Shown one piece after another: positions 1 through 6,214 of a stretch of 9,720 nucleotides of DNA. Both the position numbers and the translations under genes were made by a program. The notes below the pieces were generated by a model that saw only the letters and a program-made list of their open reading frames with translations, was not told where the DNA came from and did no database searches. The DNA comes from Leptospira sp. (GTDB lineage: Bacteria > Spirochaetota > Leptospiria > Leptospirales > Leptospiraceae). Where the stretch lies: contig JAIOQL010000252.1 of the NCBI GenBank assembly GCA_021413405.1, positions 1 to 9,720 on the forward strand, read 5' to 3'. The number at the start of each line of letters is the position of its first letter. The stretch's first letter is position 1.

Positions 1-243
1 AGGGTCATTTTCGTGAACCATCCGTCTTCGGGTGAGCTCCTGAAGTTGGAAAAACGCCTTACACCCCGCAAACTTTTCTGGGATCGGCTCATCGCCGAGA
101 CAGGAGCAACGGGAATTCATTTCGAAGATTATTCCGGGCTCTCCAATTTTGATTGTCCGGAATGGTCACATCTATCAGCCGGCGATTCCATAATCTACAC
201 AGAACGTCTCATGGACATTTTGAAAAAAAGGGGATTATTGTAA
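1..243 (+). CDS. C-terminal fragment of a probable SGNH/GDSL-type hydrolase
   Basis: The frame is open from the first base of the window, so this is the last 80 residues of a longer protein. The GTG at 13 is probably an internal codon. The tail runs FDCPEWSHLSAGDSIIYTERL and ends in a short helical segment. The pattern of Asp, a few residues, His-Leu, a small residue or Gly, then a (F/Y)TE(R/K)L helix is what follows the catalytic Asp-His pair in SGNH hydrolases of the DltD/AlgX/DUF1574 kind. Those proteins act at or outside the membrane, often with an MBOAT acyltransferase, in O-acylation of surface polymers. The Ser nucleophile and the N-terminus are outside the window, so the family is inferred from the C-terminal motif alone. 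It could be another secreted or envelope protein. It ends 97 bases before the next gene on the same strand. Confidence 0.5.
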   Translation, partial: RVIFVNHPSSGELLKLEKRLTPRKLFWDRLIAETGATGIHFEDYSGLSNFDCPEWSHLSAGDSIIYTERLMDILKKRGLL

Positions 244-278
244 CCGTTTGAATTCTGACAAAATGAACCTGAATCAGA

Positions 279-307
279 TTGCCTTTGCCCAGAATTAGAA
301 ATACATT
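279..307 (+). promoter_or_regulatory. Candidate sigma-70-like promoter for the thioesterase gene
   Basis: TTGCCT at 279-284 and TACATT at 302-307 are separated by exactly 17 bases. Transcription would start near 314 and leave a leader of roughly 27 nt before the GTG at 341. The boxes are each imperfect and no operator is visible. The call rests on spacing and position in the intergenic gap. Confidence 0.35.
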
Positions 308-340
308 TACAGATAACGACCCGGTGATCACTTTACATTT

Positions 341-1180
341 GTGGCTTTATTAAAAACAATTTCACTTCGAACACACCTCCATGATTTGGATTGGAATCGT
401 CATGTGACAAGCAGGACATATGAAAGATTTGGTTACAATGCAAGATTTTCGCTGCTGGAAGATTTAGGTTATCCGGTTCCCTTTTGCCTGGAAAATGGAA
501 TTGAATATGTTTCTGGTTCAACATTCGTCAGATTTTTGAGCCAACAATTTGCAGATTCATTGTTAACTGTGGAAACAGAGATGGCAAGAGATAACCCCGG
601 AATTCTTTATTTTAAGCACCACATTACAGACTCCACCGGAAAAAAAGTTTGTGAACTTTTTGCAACTTCCTATTTGAAAGCACCGTCGGGAGAAATAATT
701 ATCTTAAAAGACATTCCTCTTCTTGCTGAAAACTGGAAAGAGTCACAAATTCAAAAAAGAAACCAGAAGCAAAATACTCTGAAACATAAAATCAACATAC
801 TGTTCAGTGATATGAGCTGCTTCTGGAATTTACCTTCTGAGGCAGTCTGGAAAATTTTCGAGGAAGGAAGATTTTTGTTTTTCAATGAAATAGTGGATTT
901 ATCTTTCATCCAAGAGACTGATTCCACAACTTTTTTTATGGGTGGTGAAATCCAAATATACGAATTACCAAAGCCCGGAACCAAAATCACCCTGCACAGC
1001 TGGATTGAATCGGTTGAAAAAATCAGGTTCTACTTCCGGCAGGACATTGTAAGCGCTGATGGAGCAATAATCTCAAGCATGAGAGACGAGCAGTTGTTTG
1101 TAACTCTTTCAACTTCGAAACCAAGAAAAGCACCGCCGGAATTCATAAAGAAAGTAAAAAGATTTATCGAAAAAAGATAA
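341..1180 (+). CDS. Double-hotdog acyl thioesterase-like protein
   Basis: A 279-residue protein that reads as two hotdog (4HBT-like) domains. The first, about residues 5-115, carries D17-W-N19-R-H21-V followed by T-Y-x-R-F and a helix ending in L-E-D-L-G. This is the DxNxHV pattern of 4-hydroxybenzoyl-CoA/acyl-ACP thioesterases. The second, about residues 150-270, has F-S-D157-M-S and then E-E-G-R (174-177) in the corresponding helix. Tandem hotdogs of this length recall bacterial FatA-like acyl-ACP thioesterases, so the inferred role is hydrolysis of an acyl-CoA or acyl-ACP; the substrate cannot be read from sequence. No signal peptide is present, so it is cytoplasmic. GTG at 341 is the only sensible start, because an in-frame TAA lies at 314 and no ATG lies between. 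There is no obvious Shine-Dalgarno site. It converges on the glycerate kinase gene across 65 bases. Confidence 0.65.
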   Translation: MALLKTISLRTHLHDLDWNRHVTSRTYERFGYNARFSLLEDLGYPVPFCLENGIEYVSGSTFVRFLSQQFADSLLTVETEMARDNPGILYFKHHITDSTGKKVCELFATSYLKAPSGEIIILKDIPLLAENWKESQIQKRNQKQNTLKHKINILFSDMSCFWNLPSEAVWKIFEEGRFLFFNEIVDLSFIQETDSTTFFMGGEIQIYELPKPGTKITLHSWIESVEKIRFYFRQDIVSADGAIISSMRDEQLFVTLSTSKPRKAPPEFIKKVKRFIEKR

Positions 1181-1245
1181 ATCTAAAGAGTCGTGTCATT
1201 CAAATAAATTCCCGGAAAAAAAATTTTGAGGTGAGAGTTGTATTT

Positions 1246-2142
1246 TCAGATTTTTGACGAACATCTTAGTCCTATGATTCCATGCTGCCTGTTCAATTGC
1301 AATTCTGCATCAGACAATCCGGGGAGTGTCCGAAGCATGTGCCTCGTCAATCTCTCATAGTGCTGGATAAACCTGCTCAATTGCGCGTCGCCCATCAGCC
1401 CTTCTTCGTTGGGATTTTTCTCTCTCAATTTTTCTTCCTGTAGCTTACGCCAGGCAAAAACAACATCAAAACCGGGCGCAAGCAAACTTGCCAAATAATC
1501 AAACTTTGAAAAAAAAGTCCGGTAATTTTCTTCTAGCTGACCATTAATTTCACGACGCCATTTTCCATCCGGATCTTCGTTTGCTTCCAGTTCATTGACC
1601 GGTAAAATCAGAGCGTCCTCTGACTCCGGCGGACAACCCATACACCAGCCTTCAACAATGACTATGTCCACCGCAACGGAAATTTTTCTCCAGGCAGATT
1701 CATCTGCCCGATCATCTTTGCTCTTTTCAAAAGCAGGGATTCTTCCCTGCCCCGTGAATAACGAATCAATAACTTTTTCAGCCAGACTCAGATCATGAGT
1801 GCCCGGTACACCACGAGTTAAAAACAAAGGATGAATTTTCCGTGCCATTGCCATTCGTTCGGCCTTTGTCTTATAACAATCATCAAGGGAAAATCCATCT
1901 GCAATCAGATTTGCCTTCTGTCTGAAAATCTCCGGCAAAACATATGCAAGAGTTGATTTTCCGGAACCCTGAGAACCGCTGATGGCCAGTAGAAACTTTC
2001 CCTTTTGAGTGATTTCCGGTTTTTGTTTCCTATTATAATTTTCTATAATATCATCAACAAGCCTTTCATACCAGTGCAATAAATTACGCGCAGCCTGTTC
2101 CGGAATTTTTTCTGAAATAAGAAGAGACAGCGCATTGCTCAT
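1246..2142 (-). CDS. D-glycerate 3-kinase (GLYK-type P-loop kinase) homologue
   Basis: A 298-residue cytoplasmic P-loop kinase. Visible motifs in order: Walker A G-S-Q-G-S-G-K-S-T at 56-64; S-L-D-D-C-Y at 85-90; H-P-L-F through R-G-V-P-G-T-H-D at 104-117; F-E-K-S-K-D-D-R at 138-145; V-E-G-W-C-M-G at 163-169; and the H-Y-E-R-L-T-R-H helix at 261-270. This series is characteristic of plant/cyanobacterial glycerate kinase GLYK and the yeast Tda10 group, relatives of uridine and pantothenate kinases. The reaction would be phosphorylation of D-glycerate to 3-phosphoglycerate. Substrate identity in bacterial homologues is often unproven, so 'kinase of this family' is safer than the exact substrate. 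The start is the ATG at 2142, with no strong ribosome-binding site. It lies 52 bases downstream of the C69 peptidase gene on the same strand and may be co-transcribed with it. Confidence 0.8.
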   Translation of the reverse strand: MSNALSLLISEKIPEQAARNLLHWYERLVDDIIENYNRKQKPEITQKGKFLLAISGSQGSGKSTLAYVLPEIFRQKANLIADGFSLDDCYKTKAERMAMARKIHPLFLTRGVPGTHDLSLAEKVIDSLFTGQGRIPAFEKSKDDRADESAWRKISVAVDIVIVEGWCMGCPPESEDALILPVNELEANEDPDGKWRREINGQLEENYRTFFSKFDYLASLLAPGFDVVFAWRKLQEEKLREKNPNEEGLMGDAQLSRFIQHYERLTRHMLRTLPGLSDAELQLNRQHGIIGLRCSSKI

Positions 2143-2194
2143 AAAAATTCACACTTCGTGTTTCAGGATATTTGTCCGGAACACAAAATTATTT

Positions 2195-3550
2195 TTACGT
2201 CATTAAACCGGCTTTGTTATTTTGGTTTTTCCAATAAATCTGAAAAACAGGGGATGTCCATAGCGAATGACCAATCCTTTTTTCCTGCAGCTCTTTTAAG
2301 ATTTTATCCTGAAACTTTGCATTTTCTTCCAGCGCTTCCAACTGGATTTCTGATTTTTTCTGATCTGTAAGAGAATTGATTGACTCTCTATAATATTTTT
2401 CCTCGAGTTTATCGGTTCCCGCCATCATAAGCGAACTGACTGACTGGTAATCAAAATTTGCCCTTCTCGAAATTTTTTCATGATTCCACCAGAGAGATCC
2501 ATCCGCACTGCTTCCGGGAGATAAAAGAGAATGGTTCTGAAGATTTTTCGTCCCAAAGAAAAATGGCTTAAAAACTGATAAACAGGGGTTGGATGTTCCT
2601 GTATAGAAGACCCGGAAAGGAGCGGGACTCTTAGGAGATGTATCCCATTCAACAACAAGTGATCCATTTGTATTACTCGGTGTAAAAAGTCCGGTGGCAT
2701 GCATACAAATTGAATTCATATCCGAATTTCTGACCTCAAATCGCGAATCATCACTCGAATGAGAGCGAAGAACTTTCATCGCATTTTGCGCAGAATACGT
2801 ATTCGTTTTTTTCGCAAGGCTTACCGCATTAGTTTCATGATTTGACCTGCGTTCCTGACAGTGACTCATTTTTGTATAAAATTTATCTGAAAATGCCTTT
2901 CGGAATGAAAATTCTTCTCCTTTCTTCCGAAGACCCATTTTTGTAATTTTATCTTCCAGGCTTTTGGAGGAATAGGAATAATCGGATTCAATCGTCAGGC
3001 CATTTGAAATGGCGTAATAGGTTTCAATTTTTTTTGCTACCCAAAATTTATCCGCAGTTTCAAGCACAAAGCCATTCGAACCGTCAGAGATTATGAAACT
3101 GTTGTGATAAAAAAATCCGGAATCTTCATATCCTCCACAGGCATCCTGTCCATACGTCTCGAGCAAAGAAGTGATCGTTTCCAATGCTTCCACGGCTGAA
3201 TTACTTCTCTCTAAAGTCAGTCGAATCAAGTCCATCCCGGTGAGACCTTCATTGCGCTTAGGTTTCTTCAGATTTGTGAACACTGCTTCATTCCCGATCG
3301 CCACACCATTTTCATTCACTCCTATTTCCGCACCCCACATTTGAAACGGCTTGGATAATAGAACTTCATACGTTGTCGGAACCTGTGGAATCGAAATAAA
3401 GGTGGTTTTGAGAAGGGACCCGGCAGGATGATTCATACGCCCCTGATGCAAAATCGCCTGAGCTTCATTTGGTTCCCTGTCCGAATTTTTAGCGAAAACC
3501 CGTCTGGTGCTACCCGTAAATTTTTCTGTTGCTAGTGATGTATCGCACAT
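2195..3550 (-). CDS. Secernin-like peptidase, family C69 (Ntn hydrolase)
   Basis: A 451-residue protein with the hallmark secernin/C69 N-terminus M-C-D-T, then F-A-K-N-S-D-R-E (from residue 19), W-G-A-E-I-G-V-N-E-N-G-V-A-I-G-N-E-A-V (72-90), and G-L-T-G-M-D-L-I-R-L-T-L-E-R further on. These enzymes are N-terminal-nucleophile hydrolases in which the Cys acts as the nucleophile once it is at the N-terminus; characterised C69 members are dipeptidases. A GTG at 3556 would add only two residues. ATG at 3550 was chosen because it puts Cys at position 2, where Met removal exposes it, and because a candidate promoter ends just upstream. The protein is somewhat longer than typical secernins (about 400-415 residues), with the extra length mostly in the C-terminal half. 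No signal peptide is seen. It probably leads a two-gene unit with the kinase gene downstream. Confidence 0.82.
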   Translation of the reverse strand: MCDTSLATEKFTGSTRRVFAKNSDREPNEAQAILHQGRMNHPAGSLLKTTFISIPQVPTTYEVLLSKPFQMWGAEIGVNENGVAIGNEAVFTNLKKPKRNEGLTGMDLIRLTLERSNSAVEALETITSLLETYGQDACGGYEDSGFFYHNSFIISDGSNGFVLETADKFWVAKKIETYYAISNGLTIESDYSYSSKSLEDKITKMGLRKKGEEFSFRKAFSDKFYTKMSHCQERRSNHETNAVSLAKKTNTYSAQNAMKVLRSHSSDDSRFEVRNSDMNSICMHATGLFTPSNTNGSLVVEWDTSPKSPAPFRVFYTGTSNPCLSVFKPFFFGTKNLQNHSLLSPGSSADGSLWWNHEKISRRANFDYQSVSSLMMAGTDKLEEKYYRESINSLTDQKKSEIQLEALEENAKFQDKILKELQEKRIGHSLWTSPVFQIYWKNQNNKAGLMT

Positions 3551-3556
3551 TGTCAC

Positions 3557-3584
3557 AGTGTAATTTGTTTTTCAAAAATATCAA
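3557..3584 (-). promoter_or_regulatory. Candidate promoter of the C69 peptidase gene, near-leaderless
   Basis: On the minus strand TTGATA (3584-3579) and TACACT (3562-3557) are 16 bases apart. The -10 box ends six bases before the ATG at 3550, so transcription would begin at or next to the start codon. No Shine-Dalgarno sequence is present, which fits a leaderless message. The GTG at 3556 would lie upstream of the predicted start point. Confidence 0.4.
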
Positions 3585-3678
3585 CCTGATTTTCCGTTTT
3601 AATGGTAGCCTGCTACTTTTCTCAGACAGGAATCTGATTTGTGTTTTGTATCTATGGAAAACCTTCTCTTTATTTCCG

Positions 3679-3693
3679 TTGACCGGAATCCAA
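3679..3693. repeat. 15-base copy of a dispersed palindrome half (TTGACCGGAATCCAA)
   Basis: These 15 bases recur identically at 8898-8912, where they form the right half of a clean palindrome. Here the left arm has decayed, leaving only a short TTCCG/CGGAA stem (centred near 3681). It lies in the 238-base gap between the divergent C69 and YgjP-type genes, which otherwise shows only AT-rich sequence and the C69 promoter candidate. It looks like a degenerate REP-like intergenic palindrome. Confidence 0.5.
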
Positions 3694-3771
3694 TCAGTAT
3701 AGAAATAAAAAAGACCTTGAGAAAATCGTTCTAATCCTCACTTTTACAAAGCTTCTTAAATAAAAAAATTC

Positions 3772-3777
3772 AAGGAA
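3772..3777 (+). promoter_or_regulatory. Ribosome-binding site supporting a TTG start
   Basis: AAGGAA lies about 12 bases before the TTG at 3789. It is the only Shine-Dalgarno-like element in the region and supports the TTG as the start of the YgjP-type gene, although the spacing is a little long. Confidence 0.4.
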
Positions 3778-3788
3778 CTGGCGATAAA

Positions 3789-4517
3789 TTGATTCTAAGT
3801 AAAGACATCATCGCTGAGCAGCACTCAGTGACTTTTGAAGCAAAGAAAATAAACTATTCTCTGATCAGAACCAACCGGAGGACACTCGCAATCTTTGTTT
3901 ACCCGGACAAAACCGTTCTGGTGAAAGCACCACTCTTTGTCCGCTCAACAGATATTCAAAACCGCATAATTAAGAAAGCAAAGTGGATAATCAAAAAACA
4001 GGAACATTTCGGAAACTACAGGCCCCAGGTACTCCCCAAAGAATATCTTCAGGGAGAAACACACAGGTTTCTGGGAGAAGACTATCTTCTGAAAATTGTT
4101 ACGGCCAAAGATACCAAAGTAGAACTCCAAAACGAATATATTCTGGTGTCCCTATCAAAAACAGAGAATCGGACGTTGATTAAAAAAGCATTGAATCACT
4201 GGTTTATGGATCAGGCGAAAACGGTTTTCGGAGAACGGATCGAACATTGTCTGGAATTAATGAAATCTTTCGGGTTGCCTGTGGCCCGCTTTAAAATCAA
4301 AAAAATGAGATCGAGGTGGGGAAGTTGTTCGATCAATCATAATATTAGTTTGAATTTAAAACTGATTCATGCCCCAATCGAATGTATTGATTATCTGATA
4401 GTCCATGAGCTTTGTCATTTAAAAGAACACAATCATTCGAAAAATTTCTATAAATTGCTGTCTGCAGTTTTTCCGGACTTGAAAGAAAGACAGCATAAAT
4501 TGAAATCGGGAATCTAA
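3789..4517 (+). CDS. YgjP/WLM-type zinc metallopeptidase (M48 superfamily, DUF45)
   Basis: A 242-residue protein of the YgjP-like metallopeptidase family. The zinc site H206-E207-L-C-H210 is followed by L-K-E-H-N-H216-S, with H216 the likely third ligand. It is preceded by the family signature S-R-W-G-S-C-S and N-I-S-L-N-L-K-L-I-H-A-P. The N-terminal ~100 residues form the usual beta-rich portion. There is no signal peptide or membrane segment, so the protein is cytoplasmic. The family is widespread, and related genes often sit next to type I restriction genes; none is visible here, so it appears to stand alone. The physiological substrate is unknown. The start is TTG at 3789, supported by AAGGAA upstream. 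It ends 82 bases before the convergent lipoprotein gene, with a strong hairpin between. Confidence 0.82.
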   Translation: MILSKDIIAEQHSVTFEAKKINYSLIRTNRRTLAIFVYPDKTVLVKAPLFVRSTDIQNRIIKKAKWIIKKQEHFGNYRPQVLPKEYLQGETHRFLGEDYLLKIVTAKDTKVELQNEYILVSLSKTENRTLIKKALNHWFMDQAKTVFGERIEHCLELMKSFGLPVARFKIKKMRSRWGSCSINHNISLNLKLIHAPIECIDYLIVHELCHLKEHNHSKNFYKLLSAVFPDLKERQHKLKSGI

Positions 4518-4548
4518 GACATTCTATATTTCCGAAAAATCACTCAAG

Positions 4549-4592
4549 AATAGCGCGTAAGAATCATTTTGGAATCATTCTTGCGCGCTATT
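4549..4592. terminator. Long hairpin between convergent genes, possible bidirectional terminator
   Basis: The arms AATAGCGCGTAAGAAT (4549-4564) and ATTCTTGCGCGCTATT (4577-4592) pair over 16 bp with a single G-T wobble, enclosing a 12-nt loop. It sits just after the YgjP-type stop codon and just beyond the lipoprotein stop on the other strand. No uninterrupted T-run follows directly on either strand, so it is not a textbook intrinsic terminator. Position and stem length still favour termination or protection of transcript 3' ends. Confidence 0.55.
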
Positions 4593-4599
4593 GAAATTA

Positions 4600-4968
4600 C
4601 TATTTTTGTATTTTCACTGCACACCCTGCAATTTTATCATCGCATTTATATGCCAATGACAATTGGGTTTTAGCGTCTTCTGTGCCCGTTACCGAACAGC
4701 TTAGATTTGAACAGGTCGAGGAGCTGGAACACAATGAACTTTTAGAGCAGGAATAAGGCGTAGAGCTCGAACACCCCCCGCTAGTACCGTAAAAACTACA
4801 GGTGCTGCTACTGCTTGAGCTGGATGAGGACCTGGATAAAAGTAAAAGTAAGTAGAGGGTCGTCAGTTTATCATCTGCTTCCTTTTGCTTTTGCGCGTCC
4901 GTCTTTGCACAGTCAATCAGTAATACAAACATTGTCACTGATAGCAGCATTGCTGAAATAATTTTCAT
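4600..4968 (-). CDS. Small serine/cysteine-rich probable lipoprotein
   Basis: A 122-residue protein. Residues 1-19 form a basic then hydrophobic signal peptide ending L-L-I-D-C20, a plausible spirochaetal lipobox, although Asp just before the Cys is unusual. A short charged spacer (22-34) leads to a leucine run (40-44) and then a low-complexity domain at 45-92 in which 26 of 48 residues are Ser, with Cys at 57, 66, 74, 80, 86 and 91. Two more Cys occur at 109 and 116 in a less biased tail. The Ser codons are mixed (TCC, TCA, AGC, AGT), so the run is kept at protein level and is not a simple DNA repeat. AGGAG at 4982-4978 lies nine bases before the ATG. The predicted location is the cell surface or periplasm, with possible disulphides. 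The function is unknown; similar small Ser-rich lipoproteins exist in Leptospira as I recall them. Confidence 0.65.
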   Translation of the reverse strand: MKIISAMLLSVTMFVLLIDCAKTDAQKQKEADDKLTTLYLLLLLSRSSSSSSSSSTCSFYGTSGGCSSSTPYSCSKSSLCSSSSTCSNLSCSVTGTEDAKTQLSLAYKCDDKIAGCAVKIQK

Positions 4969-4977
4969 ATATCGAAT

Positions 4978-4982
4978 CTCCT
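4978..4982 (-). promoter_or_regulatory. Shine-Dalgarno site of the Ser/Cys-rich lipoprotein gene
   Basis: AGGAG on the minus strand, nine bases from the ATG. It is the best ribosome-binding site in the window and fixes this start. Confidence 0.6.
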
Positions 4983-4995
4983 ATGCGAATACGAC

Positions 4996-5042
4996 TCTCA
5001 ATTTAAGAGTTCTTTGTCAATTTTAAATTGAATAAATTGAGA
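4996..5042. repeat. AT-rich nested inverted repeats upstream of the lipoprotein gene
   Basis: TCTCAATTTA (4996-5005) and TAAATTGAGA (5033-5042) are perfect 10-base inverted repeats around a 27-base centre. Inside lies a second palindrome, CAATTT-T-AAATTG (5018-5030). A perfect TTGACA hexamer on the minus strand (5020-5015) lies between the arms, but no good -10 box follows at normal spacing. The structure could terminate transcription of the gene at 5064-5369 or act as an operator for the lipoprotein gene. It has no T-run. Confidence 0.4.
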
Positions 5043-5063
5043 CAGACAACAGGTAAAAATAAT

Positions 5064-5369
5064 TTAGACTTTTTTGCGGCTTTCTCCGAGTTTCCATAAT
5101 CTGATAAATTCCGTTTCATCTGCTGATTTACAGAGTTCAGGCCGGTACAATTTTTTTACAGGGGGCTTTGGATATATATGAACTTCATCAATATCCGGAA
5201 TATGAGTAATCATCCGGATGATCTGATCCTCTCCTTCAATTTCATACAATGTGTAAGACATTCCCTTTGCCGGTATAATTTGCGAAGCTTCCAGGTATTT
5301 CATAGTTTGAACTCTCTTTTTATATTCATTGTATGAATAGTACTTTTTATCGGAAAGAGTCTTAGCCAC
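5064..5369 (-). CDS. Small uncharacterised protein, 5' end inside a repeat element
   Basis: I do not recognise this 101-residue, highly charged protein. It has no signal peptide, no membrane segment and no evident catalytic motif. The first 25 residues are Lys/Tyr-rich, and the middle has a beta-like stretch followed by H-I-P-D-I-D-E-V-H-I-Y-P-K-P-P. The start is uncertain. The GTG at 5369 lies within the terminal inverted repeat of the 5362-5509 element, so the first codons would be element-derived and there is no ribosome-binding site. An ATG at 5303 (79 residues) has AAGAGAG a few bases upstream and may be the real start. Upstream of the GTG the frame stays open only to a TAA at 5402-5400. 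The element may have landed at or in the original 5' end. Expression and function are unknown. Confidence 0.5.
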   Translation of the reverse strand: MAKTLSDKKYYSYNEYKKRVQTMKYLEASQIIPAKGMSYTLYEIEGEDQIIRMITHIPDIDEVHIYPKPPVKKLYRPELCKSADETEFIRLWKLGESRKKV

Positions 5370-5509
5370 AGAGAAGCAAAGACACAGAGATTTTGAGGTT
5401 TAATTCGTAACACAAAGTAATCGGCCACAGGGTTTTAGTCGCGGGAAATGTCCAAAATGAAAGCCTTTCTAAAAAAATAGTACGCTGGCCTCTGTGACTC
5501 CGTGGCTAA
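5362..5509. repeat. Inverted-repeat element with tandem CACAGAGA-type octamers (copy 1)
   Basis: The 148-base segment begins TTAGCCACAGAG and ends with the inverse of TTAGCCACGGAG, giving a terminal inverted repeat of 11/12 bases. Just inside the left end lie three consecutive octamers: CACAGAGA, AGCAAAGA, CACAGAGA (5367-5390). The right arm, read on the minus strand, has CACGGAGT then CACAGAGG. Degenerate units CACAAAGT (5411) and CACAGGG (5426) occur inside. No target-site duplication and no coding capacity are seen. It fills most of the gap upstream of coaE and touches the 5' end of the small gene at 5064-5369. A related copy lies at 8851-9016, and both share a CGGG/AAA/TGTCCA core. This fits a small non-autonomous mobile or REP/MITE-like repeat. 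Confidence 0.7.
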
Positions 5510-5550
5510 CTTATATCGGTATCTATTTTCAGAAAAAAGCAAAAAAAATC

Positions 5551-5578
5551 TTGTACTTTTTCGTACTATAATTATATT
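5551..5578 (+). promoter_or_regulatory. coaE promoter region with short or no leader
   Basis: A perfect TATAAT (5567-5572) overlaps a second -10-like TATATT (5573-5578). The latter is 16 bases from TTGTAC (5551-5556). Either would start transcription about 3-9 bases before the coaE ATG at 5588, with no Shine-Dalgarno site, so the message is near-leaderless. GTAC occurs twice, 10 bases apart (5553 and 5563), across the spacer and could be a protein-binding site. Confidence 0.5.
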
Positions 5579-5587
5579 GTTATCCGG

Positions 5588-6214
5588 ATGGAATTCTGGA
5601 CTACACGGTTTATATTGGGAATTACCGGAATAATTGGCGGCGGGAAGTCCAGCGCGGCAAAATTCTTCGAAGAGTTTGGAGCCTTTAGAATCAGTTCAGA
5701 TGAACTTGCCAGGGTTTACACTTCTAGCAGCTCACCGATCAAAAACAAACTGGTAGAACTTCTTGGAAATGAAATACTTTCCAGTTCCGGAGAGATAGAT
5801 CGCGGAAAAATAGCCGAACTTGTATTTTTTGATTCGGCAAAACTCAACAGCCTGAATGCACTGATCCACCCCCTCGTCCGGAAAGATTTTCATCAGCTAA
5901 CCGGCGAGATCGGAGGCGGCAGGTTAATTGCCTGGGAAATCCCTCTGCTTTTCGAAACGGCGGCTGATAAAATCTGCGATGCGACGCTAACCGTGTTTAC
6001 GGACGAAAATACGGCTTATGAACGGGCGAAAGACCGTGACAAAATAACGAAAAGCCAGTTCTTTGCAAGGCTTTCAAAACAAATGAGTATCAAGGATAAA
6101 TTGGCTCTCTCCGATTTTAATATTGAGAACGATAAAACTACGGACGATTTGCGGACAAAATGCAGGGAAATTTACGACAAAATAATGAGTTATAGAAAGG
6201 AACCAGGAAAATGA
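5588..6214 (+). CDS. coaE: Dephospho-CoA kinase
   Basis: A 208-residue enzyme, close to the usual ~200. It phosphorylates dephospho-CoA at the ribose 3'-OH with ATP, the last step of coenzyme A synthesis, in the cytoplasm. Sequence evidence: the P-loop G-I-T-G-I-I-G-G-G-K-S-S at 11-22 (Gly in place of the more usual Ser before G-K); S-S-D-E-L-A-R at about 36-42, the substrate-binding Asp region; G-E-I-D-R-G-K-I-A-E-L-V-F; the L-I-H-P-L-V-R motif; W-E-I-P-L-L-F-E-T; and the lid and C-terminal motif D-R-D-K followed by R-L-S-K-Q-M-S and the S-D-F-N-I-E-N-D stretch. ATG at 5588 leaves ten residues before the P-loop strand, slightly more than usual but acceptable. The stop codon overlaps the next start as ATGA, implying translational coupling with the SPOR gene. 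Confidence 0.93.
   Translation: MEFWTTRFILGITGIIGGGKSSAAKFFEEFGAFRISSDELARVYTSSSSPIKNKLVELLGNEILSSSGEIDRGKIAELVFFDSAKLNSLNALIHPLVRKDFHQLTGEIGGGRLIAWEIPLLFETAADKICDATLTVFTDENTAYERAKDRDKITKSQFFARLSKQMSIKDKLALSDFNIENDKTTDDLRTKCREIYDKIMSYRKEPGK

Noticed and set aside
2425..2700. 91-residue minus-strand frame inside the C69 peptidase gene
   Set aside because: It lies wholly within a well-supported gene on the same strand in another frame, and has no recognisable features.
3605..3620. Small hairpin GTAGC-CT-GCTAC followed by TTTT
   Set aside because: The two-base loop cannot form as drawn, leaving a 4-bp stem. No plus-strand gene ends nearby, so termination there has no client.
4780..4840. Possible trinucleotide repeat (phase-variable tract) encoding the poly-Ser run
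   Set aside because: Serine codons alternate between TCN and AGY forms, so there is no uniform unit that could slip.
5362..5509. CRISPR-like array or tRNA-like structure in the octamer element
   Set aside because: Units are 8 bases long and contiguous with no spacers, they face each other in two arms, and no cloverleaf or cas gene is present.
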